Assembly (NCBI GenBank): GCA_949128115.1
Contig: OX421967.1
Location: 3,648,070 to 3,712,069 of the forward strand
Direction: 5' to 3'
DNA length: 64,000 nucleotides
Origin: Anaspis maculata
Taxonomy: Eukaryota; Arthropoda; Insecta; Coleoptera; Scraptiidae
The notes beneath the pieces are model-generated. The model did no database searches. It worked only from the letters and a program-made list of their open reading frames with translations, and was not told where the DNA came from. The first letter of the stretch is position 1, and each line of letters starts with the position of its first letter. The translations under genes and the position numbers were made by a program. Below are positions 7,109 through 19,329 of the stretch, piece by piece.

Positions 7109-9009
7109 ATTGTGTCTTTTTTTCTATATTTGTGTTCGTTCATCAGATGTTGCGTTTGGATAGAGTAGCTGCCAACTTCAAAAGTGGTGACCGATCGTTT
7201 TCAAAGTCACGTGGGTTGAAGCCTGAAGTCACGTGGGTTGAAGCCTGAAGTCACGTTGGTTAAAGCCTGAAGTCACGTGGGTTAAAACCTGAACTTTTTG
7301 GATAACAATTGTGTCTTTTCTTCTATATTTGTGTTCGTTCGTCAGATGTTGCGTTTGGAACAAGTAGCTGCCAACATCAAAAGTGATGACCGATCGTTCT
7401 AAAAGTCACGTGTGTTGAAGCCTGAACTTTTTGGATAACAATTGTGTCTTAAGTTTTTCGATATTTGTGTTCGTTCGTCAGATGTTGCGTTTGGAGCAAG
7501 TGGCTGCCAACTTCAAAAGTGGTGACCGATCGCTTCAAAAGTCACGTGGGTTAAAGCCTGAAGTCACGTGGGTTGAAGCCTGAAGTCACGTGGGTAATAA
7601 CCTGAACTTTTTGGATAACAATTGTGTCTTTTTTTTATATTTGTGTTCGTTCGTCAGATGTTGCGTTTGGAACAAGTAGCTGTCAACTTCAAAAGTGGTG
7701 ACCGATCGCTTCAAAAGTCACGTGGGTTGAAGCCTGAAGTCACGTGGGTTGAAGCCTGAACTTTTTGGATAACAATTGTGTCTTTTTGTTTTGATATTTG
7801 TGTTCGTTCGTCAGATGTTGCGTTTGGAACAAGTAGCTGCCAACTCCAAAAGTGGTGACGGATCGTTTCAAAAGTCACGTGGGTTGAAGCTTGGAGTCAC
7901 GTGGGTGGAAGCCTGAAGTCACGTGGGTTGAAGCCTGAACTTTTTGGATAACAATTGTGTCTTTAGTTTTTTTCATATTTGTGTTCGTTCGTCAGATGTT
8001 GCGTTTGGAACAAGTAGCAGCCAACTCCAAAAGTGGTGACCGATCGTTTTAAAAGTCACGTGAGTTGAAGCCTGAAGTCACGTGGGTTGAAGCCTGAAGT
8101 CACGTGGGTTGAAGCCTGAAGTCACGTGGGTTAAAACCTGAACTTTTTGGATAACAATTGTGTCTTTTCTTCTATATTTGTGTTCGTTCGTCAGATGTTG
8201 CGTTTGGAACAAGTAACTGCCAACATCAAAAGTGGTGACCGATCGTTTTCAAAGTCACGTGGGTTGAAGCCTGAAGTCACGTGGGTTGAAGCCTGAAGTC
8301 ACGTTGGTTAAAGCCTGAAGTCACGTGGGTTAAAACCTGAACTTTTTGGATAACAATTGTGTCTTTTCTTCTATATTTGTGTTCGTTCGTCAGATGTTGC
8401 GTTTGGGACAAGTAGCTGCCAACATCAAAAGTGATGACCGATCGTTCTAAAAGTCACGTGTGTTGAAGCCTGAACTTTTTGGATAACAATTGTGTCTTAA
8501 GTTTTTCGATATTTGTGTTCGTTCGTCAGATGTTGCGTTTGGAACAAGTAGCTGCCAACTTCAAAAGTGGTGACCGATCGCTTCAAAAGTCACGTGGGTT
8601 AAAGCCTGAAGTCACGTGGGTTGAAGCCTGAAGTCACGTGGGTAATAACCTGAACTTTTTGGATAACAATTGTGTCTTTTTTTTATATTTGTGTTCGTTC
8701 GTCAGATGTTGCGTTTGGAACAAGTAGCTGTCAACTTCAAAAGTGGTGACCGATCGTTTTCAAAGTCACGTGGGTTGAAGCCTGAAGTCACGTGGGTTAA
8801 AACCTGAACTTTTTGGATAACAATTGTGTCTTAAGTTTTTCGATATTTGTGTTCGTTCGTCAGATGTTGCGTTTGGAACAAGTAGCTACCAACTTCAAAA
8901 GTGGTGACCGATCGCTTCAAAAGTCACGTGGGTTAAAGCCTGAAGTCACGTGGGTTGAAGCCTGAAGTCACGTGGGTAATAACCTGAACTTTTTGGATAA
9001 CAATTGTGT
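7109..9009 (+). repeat. Satellite A, first plus-orientation segment
   Basis: Tandem monomers, each a ~111-bp core plus one or more 22-bp subrepeats. The core runs aactttttggataacaatt, a variable T-rich tract, 'atatttgtgttcgttcgtcag', 'tgttgcgtttgga', 'agtagctgccaac', 'gtggtgaccgatcgttt'. The subrepeat contains GTCACGTGGGTTGAAGCC. Successive core starts here are spaced 199, 133 and 180 bp, fitting different subrepeat numbers. A block around 7190-7440 recurs about 1047 bp later (8240-8490) with the same variants 'cacgttggttaaag' and 'cacgtgtgttg', so local duplication has occurred. The segment ends where a foreign insert interrupts a T-tract. Confidence 0.95.
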
Positions 9010-9010
9010 T

Positions 9011-9037
9011 ACTTTCCCGGCCCGTCCAAGGGAAAGT
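9011..9037. repeat. Left inverted repeat with terminal hairpin
   Basis: Positions 9011-9021 pair exactly with 10436-10446. Positions 9011-9018 also pair with 9030-9037 to give an 8-bp stem with an 11-nt loop. Confidence 0.7.
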
Positions 9038-9066
9038 TATGTAATGATGCAGGATGCAGGAAAAAC

Positions 9067-9166
9067 GTTCTGACACGATAGCTGCCGAACCGATAGTCTG
9101 ATCGACTTGAAATTTGGTATACAGACAGGGTCTTGCTGTTAAATGAGCTGATTAGTTTTTGGCTGT
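9067..9166 (+). repeat. Diverged internal direct repeat, copy 1 (partner at 10048-10145)
   Basis: Shared landmarks with 10048-10145 in the same order and spacing: 'ttctg.cacgata', 'ccgaa', 'gatc', 'gaaat..ggta', 'ctgattag.tttt.g'. About 100 bp is involved with many substitutions, so the pair is old. Confidence 0.65.
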
Positions 9167-10047
9167 CATCTGTCAAACGAAAGTGTCACTATCAAAAAAT
9201 GACAGAAGCTATATCTCACAGAACTTAATTTGCAAAATGCCGTTTGAAAGCCCATAAAAAACTGTATTCAGAACAGTTAAAAATTGTGCCCTGTCTGTCA
9301 TCTGTCAAAAAATAAAAAATGTCAAAGTTAAAAACTTTACCATTCAATTATTCAAAATCTATCCGATGAATTGGGACCAAGTTTGGCAGGAAGCAACAAA
9401 ACATAAGAGTCAAATTAAGTGTGCAGTTGCAATTTTCCACTATTTTCCCGTCGGGCGTTATGAATTTTCAAAATTTCTCCTAGCCGTTGCCACTCGAGAG
9501 AACGACTCACTCGGATTTCCACCAGGATGACTCGCTTTTGATGCAGCACTCCACTCAAAAATTCATTCCTGCACGGGGATCAACTTTTTTCGAAAAATTT
9601 TGACTGATATCGGAAGTAGATTGAACTGGGCGTCTTGTGGATATATTTTTAAAATCGACACAGCTTCGGTTTTCCGACGGTAATTTTTTCAATAACAAAT
9701 TTACATATTCCGTGAACTTGAAAAAACTGCAGCGTAAACTTCAACATGCGGTGAGCCACACGAAATATCCATTTTAGGTGCAGACATGCTGCAAATGAAA
9801 GTTGGAGAAAAGACTGAATTAATTCTTGGAGAAAAAAATTTAAAAATCGGACCAACGGTTTTTAAGTTTTCCTCTCTGGAAAAACTGGAAATTTTCCAAC
9901 TTTTTATTCCGTGAACAGATTTCTACCATTTGTTTGTGAAGAATAGATAACTGGTTCTTGAACATTTTCCAATAATTTCTCTCCAATTTCCCGAAAATTT
10001 TCGTACTGGAAATATAAAGCCGCTCATGCGATCGTGCAAATTAAGCG

Positions 10048-10146
10048 GTTCTGCCACGATAATTACCGAATTATTGATTCGATCAAACCGAAATCAGGTA
10101 CGAAAGCATAGGTTCAGCCTGGAATAACCTGATTAGATTTTAGGCA
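10048..10146 (+). repeat. Diverged internal direct repeat, copy 2
   Basis: The partner of 9067-9166, lying about 980 bp downstream in the same orientation inside the insertion. It carries the same ordered landmarks ending in 'cctgattagattttaggcag'. Confidence 0.65.
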
Positions 10147-10435
10147 GATGATTTTGATCGGAAGCCTTCAGGTGACACATTGGGTCTGGGCTTGTCTGGG
10201 TATAGCACTGCATTCTTCAAATTTCGCAACAATTGTCTTCTTCCTAGTTCTACCTTTCGAAATATTTCATCACCATGGAAACCTAAGAACCTGTCACTTG
10301 TTCTGTAGGCCCAACAATGGATGCAGAATGATCGCGTAACGCACAACTGAGTAAAATGTTTTCATCAATTTCCGAATTAAGTCCCACCTTCCCGAAGGGA
10401 CACTTCGATCAAAATCATTACTGTCCCTGGATACC

Positions 10436-10446
10436 GCCGGGAAAGT
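10436..10446. repeat. Right inverted repeat of insertion
   Basis: GCCGGGAAAGT is the exact reverse complement of 9011-9021. It is followed by about 20 bp of non-satellite sequence before satellite A resumes. Confidence 0.7.
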
Positions 10447-11829
10447 TTTGTGTCGCCCCACAACAGATTTTTTTATATTTGTGTTCGTTCGTCAGATGTT
10501 GCGTTTGGAACAAGTAGCTGTCAACTTCAAAAGTGGTGACTGATCGTTTTCAAAGTCACGTGGGTTGGAGCCTGAAGTCACGTGGGTTAAAACCTGAACT
10601 TTTTGGATAACAATTGTGTCTTCAGTTTTTCGATATTTGTGTTCGTTCGTCAGATGTTGCATTTGGAACAAGTAGCTGCCAACTTCAAAAGTGGTGACCG
10701 ATCGTTTTCAAAGTCACGTGGGTTGACGCCCAAAGTCACGTGGGTTAAAGCCTGAAGTCACGTGGGTTAAAACCTGAACTTTTTGGATAACAATTGTCTC
10801 TTCAGTTTTTCGATATTTGTGTTCGTTCGTCAGATGTTGCGTTTGGAACAAGTAGCTGCCAACTCCAAAAGTGGTAACCGATCGTTTTAAAAGTCACGTG
10901 GGTTGAAGCCTGGAGTCACGTGGGTTGAAGCCTGAAGTCACGTGGGTTAAAGCGTGAACTTTTTGGATAACAATTGTGTCTTTTTTTTTTAGATATTTGT
11001 GTTCGTTCGTCAGATGTTGCGTTTGGAACAAGTAGCTGCCAACTCCAAAAGTGGTGACGGATCGTTTCAAAAGTCACGTGGGTTGAAGCTTGGAGTCACG
11101 TGGGTTGAAGCCTGAAGTCACGTGGGTTGAAGCCTGAAGTCACGTGGGTTAAAACCTGAAATCTTTAGATAACAATTGTGTCTTTTTTTTTAATATTTGT
11201 GTTCGTTCGTCAGATGTTGCGTTTGGAACAAGTGGCTGCCAACATCAAAAGTGGTGACCGATCGTTTTAAAAGTCACGTGGGTTGAAGCCTGAAGTCACG
11301 TGGGTTGGAGCCTGAAGTCACGTGGGTTGAAGCCTGAAGTCACGTGGGTTGAAGCCCTAAGTCACGTGGGTTCAAACCTGAACTTTTTGGATAACAATTG
11401 TGTCTTTAGTTTTTTGATATTTGTGTTCGTTCGTCAGTTGTTGCGTTTGAAACAAGTTGCTGCCAACTCCAAAAGTGGTGACCGATCATTTTAAAAGTCA
11501 CGTGAGTTGAAGCCTGAAGTCACGTGGGTTGAAGCCTGAAGTCACGTGGGTAAAAACCTGAATTTTTTGGATAACAATTGTGTCTTTAGTTTTTTGATAT
11601 TTGTGTTCGTTCGTCAGTTGTTGCGTTTGGAACAAGTAGCTGTCAACTCCAAAAGTGGTGACCGATCGTTTCAGAAGTCACGTGGGTTGAAGCCTGGAGT
11701 CACGTGGGTTGAAGCCTGAAGTCACGTGGGTTGAAGCCTGAAGTCACGTGGGTTAAAACCTGAAATCTTTAGATAACAATTGTGTCTTTTTTTTTAATAT
11801 TTGTGTTCGTTCGTCAGATGTTGCGTTTG

Positions 11830-13045
11830 GAAAGAGTAGCTGCCAACTTCAAAAGTGGTGACCGATCGTTTTCAAAGTCACATGGGTTGAAGCCTGGAGT
11901 CACGTGGGTTGAAGCCTGAAGTCACGTGGGTTAAAACCTGAACTTTTGGGATAACAATTGTGTCTTTTTTTCTATATTTGTGTTCGTTCGTCAGATGTTG
12001 CGTTTGGAAAGAGTAGCTGTCAACTTCAAAAATGGTGACCGATCGTTTTCAAAGTCACGTGGGTTGGAGCCCGGAGTCACGTGGGTTGAAGCCTGAAGTC
12101 ACGTGGGTTAAAACCTGAACTTTTTGGATAACAATTGTGTCTTTTCTTCTATATTTGTGTTCGTTCGTCAGATGTTGCGTTTGGAACAAGTAGCTGCCAA
12201 CTCCAAAAGTGATGACCGATCGTTTCAAAAGTCACGTGGGTTGGAGCCTGAAGTCACGTGGGTTGAAGCCTGAAGTCACGTGGGTATAAACCTGAGCTTT
12301 TTGGATAACAATTGTGTCTTTAGTTTTTTGATATTTGTGTTCGTTCGTCAGTTGTTGCGTTTGGAACAAGTAGCTGCCAACTCAACGAGTGGTGACCGAT
12401 CATTTTAGAAGTCACGTGGGTTGAAGCCTGAAGTCACGTGGGTTGAAGCCTGAAGTCACGTGGGTTAAAACCTGAATTTTTTGAATAACAATTGTGTCTT
12501 TAGTTTTTTCATATTTGTGTTCGTTCGTCAGATGTTGCGTTTGGAACAAGTAGCTGCGAACTCCAAAAGTGGTGACGGATCGTTTCAAAAGTCACGTGGG
12601 TTGAAGCTTGGAGTCACGTGGGTTGAAGCCTGAAGTCACGTGGGTTGAAGCCTGAACTTTTTGGATAACAATTGTGTCTTTAGATTTTTGATATTTGTGT
12701 TCGTTCGTCAGATGTTGCGTTTGGAACAAGTAGCTGCCAACTCCAAAGTGGTGACCGATCGTTTTAGAAGTCACGTGGGTTAAAGCCTGAAGTCACGTGG
12801 GTTGAAGCCTGAAGTCACGTGGGTTGAAGCCTGAAGTCACGTGGGTTAAAACCTGACCTTTTTGGATAACAATTGTGTCTTTTCTTCTATATTTGTGTTC
12901 GTTCGTCAGATGTTGCGTTTGGAACAAGTAGCTGCCAACTTCAAAAGTGGTGACCGATCGTTTTCAAAGTCACGTGGGTTGAAGCCCGAAGTCACGTGGG
13001 TTGAAGCCTGAAGTCACGTGGGTTGAAGCCTGAACTTTTTGGAAA
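11830..13045 (+). repeat. Higher-order block in satellite A, repeated at +3370 bp
   Basis: This stretch recurs nearly unchanged at about 15200-16415. Shared rare variants include 'cacatgggttg', 'actcaacgagtgg' and the one-base shortened 'ctccaaagtgg'. Homology breaks at the T-tract after 13045 (cttttt..tgatatt here, cttcag..cgatatt in the copy), so the block boundary lies within a monomer. Confidence 0.8.
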
Positions 13046-14779
13046 ACAATTGTGTCTTTTTGTTTTGATATTTGTGTTCGTTCGTCAGATGTTGCGTTTG
13101 GAACAAGTAGCTGCCAACTCCAAAAGTGGTGACGGATCGTTTCAAAAGTCACGTGGGTTGAAGCTTGGAGTCACGTGGGTTGATGCCTGAAGTCACGTGG
13201 GTTGAAGCCTGAAGTCACGTGGGTTAAAACCTGAAATCTTTAGATAACAATTGTGTCTTTTTTTTAAATATTTGTGTTCGTTCGTCAGATGTTGCGTTTG
13301 GAACAAGTAGCTGCCAACTCCAAAAGTGGTGACCGATCGTTTTAAAAGTCACGTGGGTTGAAGCCTGGAGTCACGTGGGTTGAAGCCTGAAGTCACGTGG
13401 GTTGAAGCCTGAAGTCACGTGGGTTGAAGCCCTAAGTCACGTGGGTTCAAACCTGAACTTTTTGGATAACAATTGTGTCTTCAGTTTTTTGATATTTGTG
13501 TTCGTTCGTCAGTTGTTGCGTTTGAAACAAGTTGCTGCCAACTCCAAAAGTGGTGACCGATCATTTTAAAAGTCACGTGAGTTGAAGCCTGAAGTCACGT
13601 GGGTTGAAGCCTGAAGTCACGTGGGTAAAAACCTGAATTTTTTGGATAACAATTGTGTCTTTAGTTTTTTGATATTTGTGTTCGTTCGTCAGTTGTTGCG
13701 TTTGGAACAAGTAGCTGCCAACTCCAAAAGTGGTGACCGATCGTTTCAGAAGTCACGTGGGTTGAAGCCTGGAGTCACGTGGGTTGAAGCCTGAAGTCAC
13801 GTGGGTTGAAGCCTGAAGTCACGTGGGTTAAAACCTGAAATCTTTAGATAACAATTGTGTCTTTTTTTTTTTATTTGTGTTCGTTCGTCAGATGTTGCGT
13901 TTGGAACAAGTGGCTGCCAACATCAAAAGTGGTGACCGATCGTTTTAAAAGTCACGTGGGTTGAAGCCTGAAGTCACGTGGGTTGGAGCCTGAAGTCACG
14001 TGGGTTGAAGCCTGAAGTCACGTGGGTTGAAGCCCTAAGTCACGTGGGTTCAAACCTGAACTTTTTGGATAACAATTGTGTCTTTAGTTTTTTGATATTT
14101 GTGTTCGTTCGTCAGTTGTTGCGTTTGAAACAAGTTGCTGCCAACTCCAAAAGTGGTGACCGATCATTTTAAAAGTCACGTGAGTTGAAGCCTGAAGTCA
14201 CGTGGGTTGAAGCCTGAAGTCACGTGGGTAAAAACCTGAATTTTTTGGATAACAATTGTGTCTTTAGTTTTTTGATATTTGTGTTCGTTCGTCAGTTGTT
14301 GCGTTTGGAACAAGTAGCTGCCAACTCCAAAAGTGGTGACCGATCGTTTCAGAAGTCACGTGGGTTGAAGCCTGGAGTCACGTGGGTTGAAGCCTGAAGT
14401 CACGTGGGTTGAAGCCTGAACTTTTTGGATAACAATTGTGTCTTTTTTTTTTTGATATTTGTGTTCGTTCGTCAGATGTTGCGTTTGGAACAAGTAGCTG
14501 CCAACTCCAAAAGTGGTGACGGATCGTTTCAATAGTCACGTGGGTTGAAGCTTGGAGGCACGTGGGTTGAAGCCTGAAGTCACGTGGGTTGAAGCCTGAA
14601 CTTTTTGGATAACAATTGTGTCTTTAGTTTTTTTCATATTTGTGTTCGTTCGTCAGATGTTGCGTTTGGATCAAGTAGCTGCCAACTCCAAAAGTGGTGA
14701 CCGATCGTTTGAAAAGTCACGTGGGTTGAAGCCTGAAGTCACGTGGGTTGAAGCCTAAAGTCACGTGGGTTAAAACCTG

Positions 14780-14956
14780 AACTTTTTGGATAACAATTGT
14801 GTCTTTTTTTCTATATTTGTGTTCGTTCGTCAGATGTTGCGTTTGGAAAGAGTAGCTGCCAACTTCAAAAGTGGTGACCGATCGTTTTCGAAGTCACGTG
14901 GGTTGAAGCCTGAAGTCACGTGAGTTGAAGCCTGAAGTCACGTGGGTTAAAACCTG
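14780..14956 (+). repeat. Exemplar satellite A monomer (177 bp)
   Basis: The core occupies roughly the first 111 bp, from 'aactttttgg' to 'gatcgttttc'. Then come three 22-bp subrepeats, each with a CACGTG palindrome. The last of the three ends in 'ttaaaacctg' rather than 'ttgaagcct', a switch seen in most monomers just before the next core. Within the core are further palindromes, CAATTG and CGATCG. Confidence 0.9.
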
Positions 14957-17900
14957 AACTTTTTGGATAACAATTGTGTCTTTTCATCTAAATTTGTGTT
15001 CGTTCGTCAGATGTTGCGTTTGGAACAAGTAGCTGCCAACATCAAAAGTAGTGACCGATCGTTTTAAATGTCACGTGGGTTGAAGCCTGAAGTCACGTGG
15101 GTTGGAGCCTGGAGTCACGTGGGCTCACACCTGAACTTTTTGGATAACAATTGTGTCTTTTTTTCTATATTTGTGTCCGTTCGTCAGATGTTGCGTTTGG
15201 AAAGAGTAGCTGCCAACTTCAAAAGTGGTGACCGATCGTTTTCAAAGTCACATGGGTTGAAGCCTGGAGTCACGTGGGTTGAAGCCTGAAGTCACGTGGG
15301 TTAAAACCTGAACTTTTGGGATAACAATTGTGTCTTTTTTTCTATATTTGTGTTCGTTCGTCAGATGTTGCGTTTGGAAAGAGTAGCTGTCAACTTCAAA
15401 AATGGTGACCGATCGTTTTCAAAGTCACGTGGGTTGGAGCCCGGAGTCACGTGGGTTGAAGCCTGAAGTCACGTGGGTTAGAACCTGAACTTTTTGGATA
15501 ACAATTGTGTCTTTTCTTCTATATTTGTGTTCGTTCGTCAGATGTTGCGTTTGGAACAAGTAGCTGCCAACTCCAAAAGTGATGACCGATCGTTTCAAAA
15601 GTCACGTGGGTTGGAGCCTGAAGTCACGTGGGTTGAAGCCTGAAGTCACGTGGGTATAAACCGGAGCTTTTTGGATAACAATTGTGTCTTTAGTTTTTTG
15701 ATATTTGTGTTCGTTCGTCAGTTGTTGCGTTTGGAACAAGTAGCTGCCAACTCAACGAGTGGTGACCGATCATTTTAGAAGTCACGTGGGTTGAAGCCTG
15801 AAGTCACGTGGGTTGAAGCCTGAAGTCACGTGGGTTAAAACCTGAATTTTTTGAATAACAATTGTGTCTTTAGTTTTTTCATATTTGTGTTCGTTCGTCA
15901 GATGTTGCGTTTGGAACAAGTAGCTGCCAACTCCAAAAGTGGTGACGGATCGTTTCAAAAGTCACGTGGGTTGAAGCTTGGAGTCACGTGGGTTGAAGCC
16001 TGAAGTCACGTGGGTTGAAGCCTGAACTTTTTGGATAACAATTGTGTCTTTAGATTTTTGATATTTGTGTTCGTTCGTCAGATGTTGCGTTTGGAACAAG
16101 TAGCTGCCAACTCCAAAGTGGTGACCGATCGTTTTAGAAGTCACGTGGGTTAAAGCCTGAAGTCACGTGGGTTGAAGCCTGAAGTCACGTGGGTTGAAGC
16201 CTGAAGTCACGTGGGTTAAAACCTGACCTTTTTGGATAACAATTGTGTCTTTTCTTCTATATTTGTGTTCGTTCGTCAGATGTTGCGTTTGGAACAAGTA
16301 GCTGCCAACTTCAAAAGTGGTGACCGATCGTTTTCAAAGTCACGTGGGTTGAAGCCCGAAGTCACGTGGGTTGAAGCCTGAAGTCACGTGGGTTGAAGCC
16401 TGAACTTTTTGGAAAACAATTGTGTCTTCAGTTTTTCGATATTTGTGTTCGTTCGTCAGATGTTGCGTTTGGAACAAGTAGCTGCCAACTCCAAAAGTGG
16501 TGACGGATCGTTCCAAAAGTCACGTGGGTTGAAGCTTGGAGTCACGTGGGTTGATGCCTGAAGTCACGTGGGTTGGAGCCTGAAGTCACGTGGGTTAAAA
16601 CCTGAAATCTTTAGATAACAATTGTGTCTTTTTTTTAAATATTTGTGTTCGTTCGTCAGATGTTGCGTTTGGAACAAGTAGCTGCCAACTCCAAAAGTGG
16701 TAACCGATCGTTTTAAAAGTCACGTGGGTTGAAGCCTGGAGTCACGTGGGTTGAAGCCTGAAGTCACGTGGGTTAAAGCGTGAACTTTTTGGATAACAAT
16801 TGTGTCTTTTTTTTTGATATTTGTGTTCGTTCGTCAGATGTTGCGTTTGGAACAAGTAGCTGCCAACTCCAAAAGTGGTGACCGATCGTTTCAAAAGTCA
16901 CGTGGGGTCAAGCCTGAAGTCACGTGGGTTGAAGCCTGAAGTCACGTGGGTTAAAACCTGAACTTCTTGGATAACAATCGTGTCTTTTCTTCTATATTTG
17001 TGTTCGTTCGTCAGATGTTGCGTTTGGAACAAGTAGCTGCCAACATCAAAAGTGGTGACCGATCGTTTCAAAAGTCTCGTGGGTTGAAGCCTGAAGTCAC
17101 GTGGGTTGAAGACTGAAGTCACGTGGGTTGAAGCCTGAAGTCACGTGGGTTGAAGCCCTATGTCACGTGGGTTCAAACCTGAACTTTTTGGATACCAATT
17201 GTGTCTTTAGTTTTTTGATATTTGTGTTCGTTCGTCAGTTGTTGCGTTTGAAACAAGTTGCTGCCAACTCCAAAAGTGGTGACCGATCATTTTAAAAGTC
17301 ACGTGGGTTGAAGCCTGTAGTCACGTGGGTTGAAGCCTGAAGTCACGTGGGTTGAAGCCTGAACTTTTTGGATAACAATTGTGTCTTTTTGTTTTGATAT
17401 TTGTGTTCGTTCGTCAGATGTTGCGTTTGGAACAAGTAGCTGCCAACTCCAAAAGTGGTGACGGATCGTTTCAAAAGTCACGTGGGTTGAAGCTTGGAGT
17501 CACGTGGGTTGAAGCCTGAAGTCACGTGGGTTAAAACCTGAAATCTTTAGATAACAATTGTGTCTTTTTTTTAAATATTTGTGTTCGTTCGTCAGATGTT
17601 GCGTTTGGAACAAGTAGCTGCCAACTCCAAAAGTGGTAACCGATCGTTTTAAAAGTCACGTGGGTTGAAGCCTGGAGTCACGTGGGTTGAAGCCTGAAGT
17701 CACGTGGGTTAAAGCGTGAACTTTTTGGATAACAATTGTGTCTTTTTTTTTGATATTTGTGTTCGTTCGTCAGATGTTGCGTTTGGAACAAGTAGCTGCC
17801 AACTCCAAAAGTGGTGACCGATCGTTCCAAAAGTCACGTGGGTTCAAGCCTGAAGTCACGTGGGTTGAAGCCTGAAGTCACGTGGATTAAAACCTGAACT

Positions 17901-19329
17901 TCTTGGATAACAATTGTGTCTTTTCTTCTATATTTGTGTTCGTTCGTCAGATGTTGCGTTTGGAACAAGTAGCTGCCAACATCAAAAGTGGTGACCGATC
18001 GTTTTAAAAGTCTCGTGAGTTGAAGCCTGAAGTCACGTGGGTTGAAGCCTGAAGTCACGTGGGTTGAAGCCTGAAGTCACGTGGGTTGAAGCCCTAAGTC
18101 ACGTGGGTTCAAACCTGAACTTTTTGGATAACAATTGTGTCTTTAGTTTTTTGATATTTGTGTTCGTTCGTCAGTTGTTGCGTTTGAAACAAGTTGCTGC
18201 CAACTCCAAAAGTGGTGACCGATCATTTTAAAAGTCACGTGGGTTGAAGCCTGGAGTCACGTGGGTTGAAGCCTGAAGTCACGTGGGTTGAAGCCTGAAC
18301 TTTTTGGATAACAATTGTGTCTTTTTTTTTTTGATATTTGTGTTCGTTCGTCAGATGTTGCGTTTGGAACAAGTAGCTGCCAACTCCAAAAGTGGTGACG
18401 GATCGTTTCAAAAGTCACGTGGGTTGAAGCTTGGAGGCACGTGGGTTGAAGCCTGAAGTCACGTGGGTTGAAGCCTGAACTTTTTGGATAACAATTGTGT
18501 CTTTAGTTTTTTTCATATTTGTGTTCGTTCGTCAGATGTTGCGTTTGGATCAAGTAGCTGCCAACTCCAAAAGTGGTGACCGATCGTTTTAAAAGTCACG
18601 TGGGTCGAAGCCTGGAGTCACGTGGGTTGAAGCCTGGAGTCACGTGGGTTAAAACCTGAACTTTTTGGATAACAATTGTGTCTTTAGTTTATTGATATGT
18701 GTGTTCGTTCGTCAGATGTTGCGTTTGGAACAAGTAGCTGCCAACTCCAAAAGTGGTGACCGATCGTTTCAGAAGTCACGTGGGTTGAAGCTTGGAGTCA
18801 GGTGGGTTGAAGCCTGAAGTCACGTGGGTTGAAGCCTGAACTTTTTGGATAACAATTGTGTCTTTAGATTTTTGATATTTGTGTTCGTTCGTCAGATGTT
18901 GCGTTTGGAACAAGTAGCTGCCAACTCCAAAAGTGGTGACCGATCGTTTTAAAAGTCACGTGGGTTAAAGCCTGAAGTCACGTGGGTTGAAGCCTGAAGT
19001 CACGTGGGTTGAAGCCTGAAGTCACGTGGGTTAAAACCTGACCTTTTTGGATAACAATTGTGTCTTTTCTTCTATATTTGTGTTCGTTCGTCAGATGTTG
19101 CGTTTGGAACAAGTAGCTGCCAACTTCAAAAGTGGTGACCGATCGTTTTCAAAGTCACGTGGGTTTAAGCCCGAAGTCACGTGGGTTGAAGCCTGAAGTC
19201 ACGTGGAGTGAAACCTGAACTTTTTGGCTAACAATTGTGTCTTTTCTTCTATATTTGTGTTTGTTCGTCAGATGTTGCGTTTGGAACAAGTAGCTGCCAA
19301 CTCCAAAAGTGGTGACCGATCGTTTCAGA

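Larger units (their letters stand above)
9010..10466. mobile_element. 1.45-kb insertion in satellite A, inverted-repeat-bounded, class unknown
   Basis: Satellite homology stops at 'acaattgtgt' (9009) and resumes near 10467 with 'ttttttatatttgtg', within one monomer's T-rich tract. Near the ends is an exact 11-bp inverted repeat, ACTTTCCCGGC (9011-9021) and GCCGGGAAAGT (10436-10446). About 20 bp of 'gtcgccccacaacag' lies outside the right copy, so the true element end is uncertain. The left end also folds on itself (ACTTTCCC 9011-9018 with GGGAAAGT 9030-9037). Two diverged direct repeats of ~100 bp lie near the two ends. The frames inside are at most 68 codons with no transposase, so it is a non-autonomous mobile element or a captured fragment. 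Confidence 0.65.

Noticed and set aside
7300..7320. The core motif GGATAACAATT in every satellite A monomer is identical to part of the E. coli lac operator.
   Set aside because: The similarity covers 11 bases without the operator's other half in the right arrangement, and the setting is eukaryotic satellite DNA. Chance fixed by repetition, not vector contamination.
9649..10346. Open frames of 63-68 codons inside the 1.45-kb insertion.
   Set aside because: Short, overlapping on both strands, without recognisable domains; no evidence of a transposase.
11380..11400. 'gggttcaaacctg' in some satellite A monomers resembles a tRNA T-loop/B box.
   Set aside because: One base short of the consensus spacing and no A box or cloverleaf could be formed around it.
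11430..11460. 'tcagttg' in some monomers resembles the arthropod initiator TCAGT.
   Set aside because: Other monomers read 'tcagatg', no TATA box or matching downstream promoter element at the right distance was found; too weak to call a promoter.
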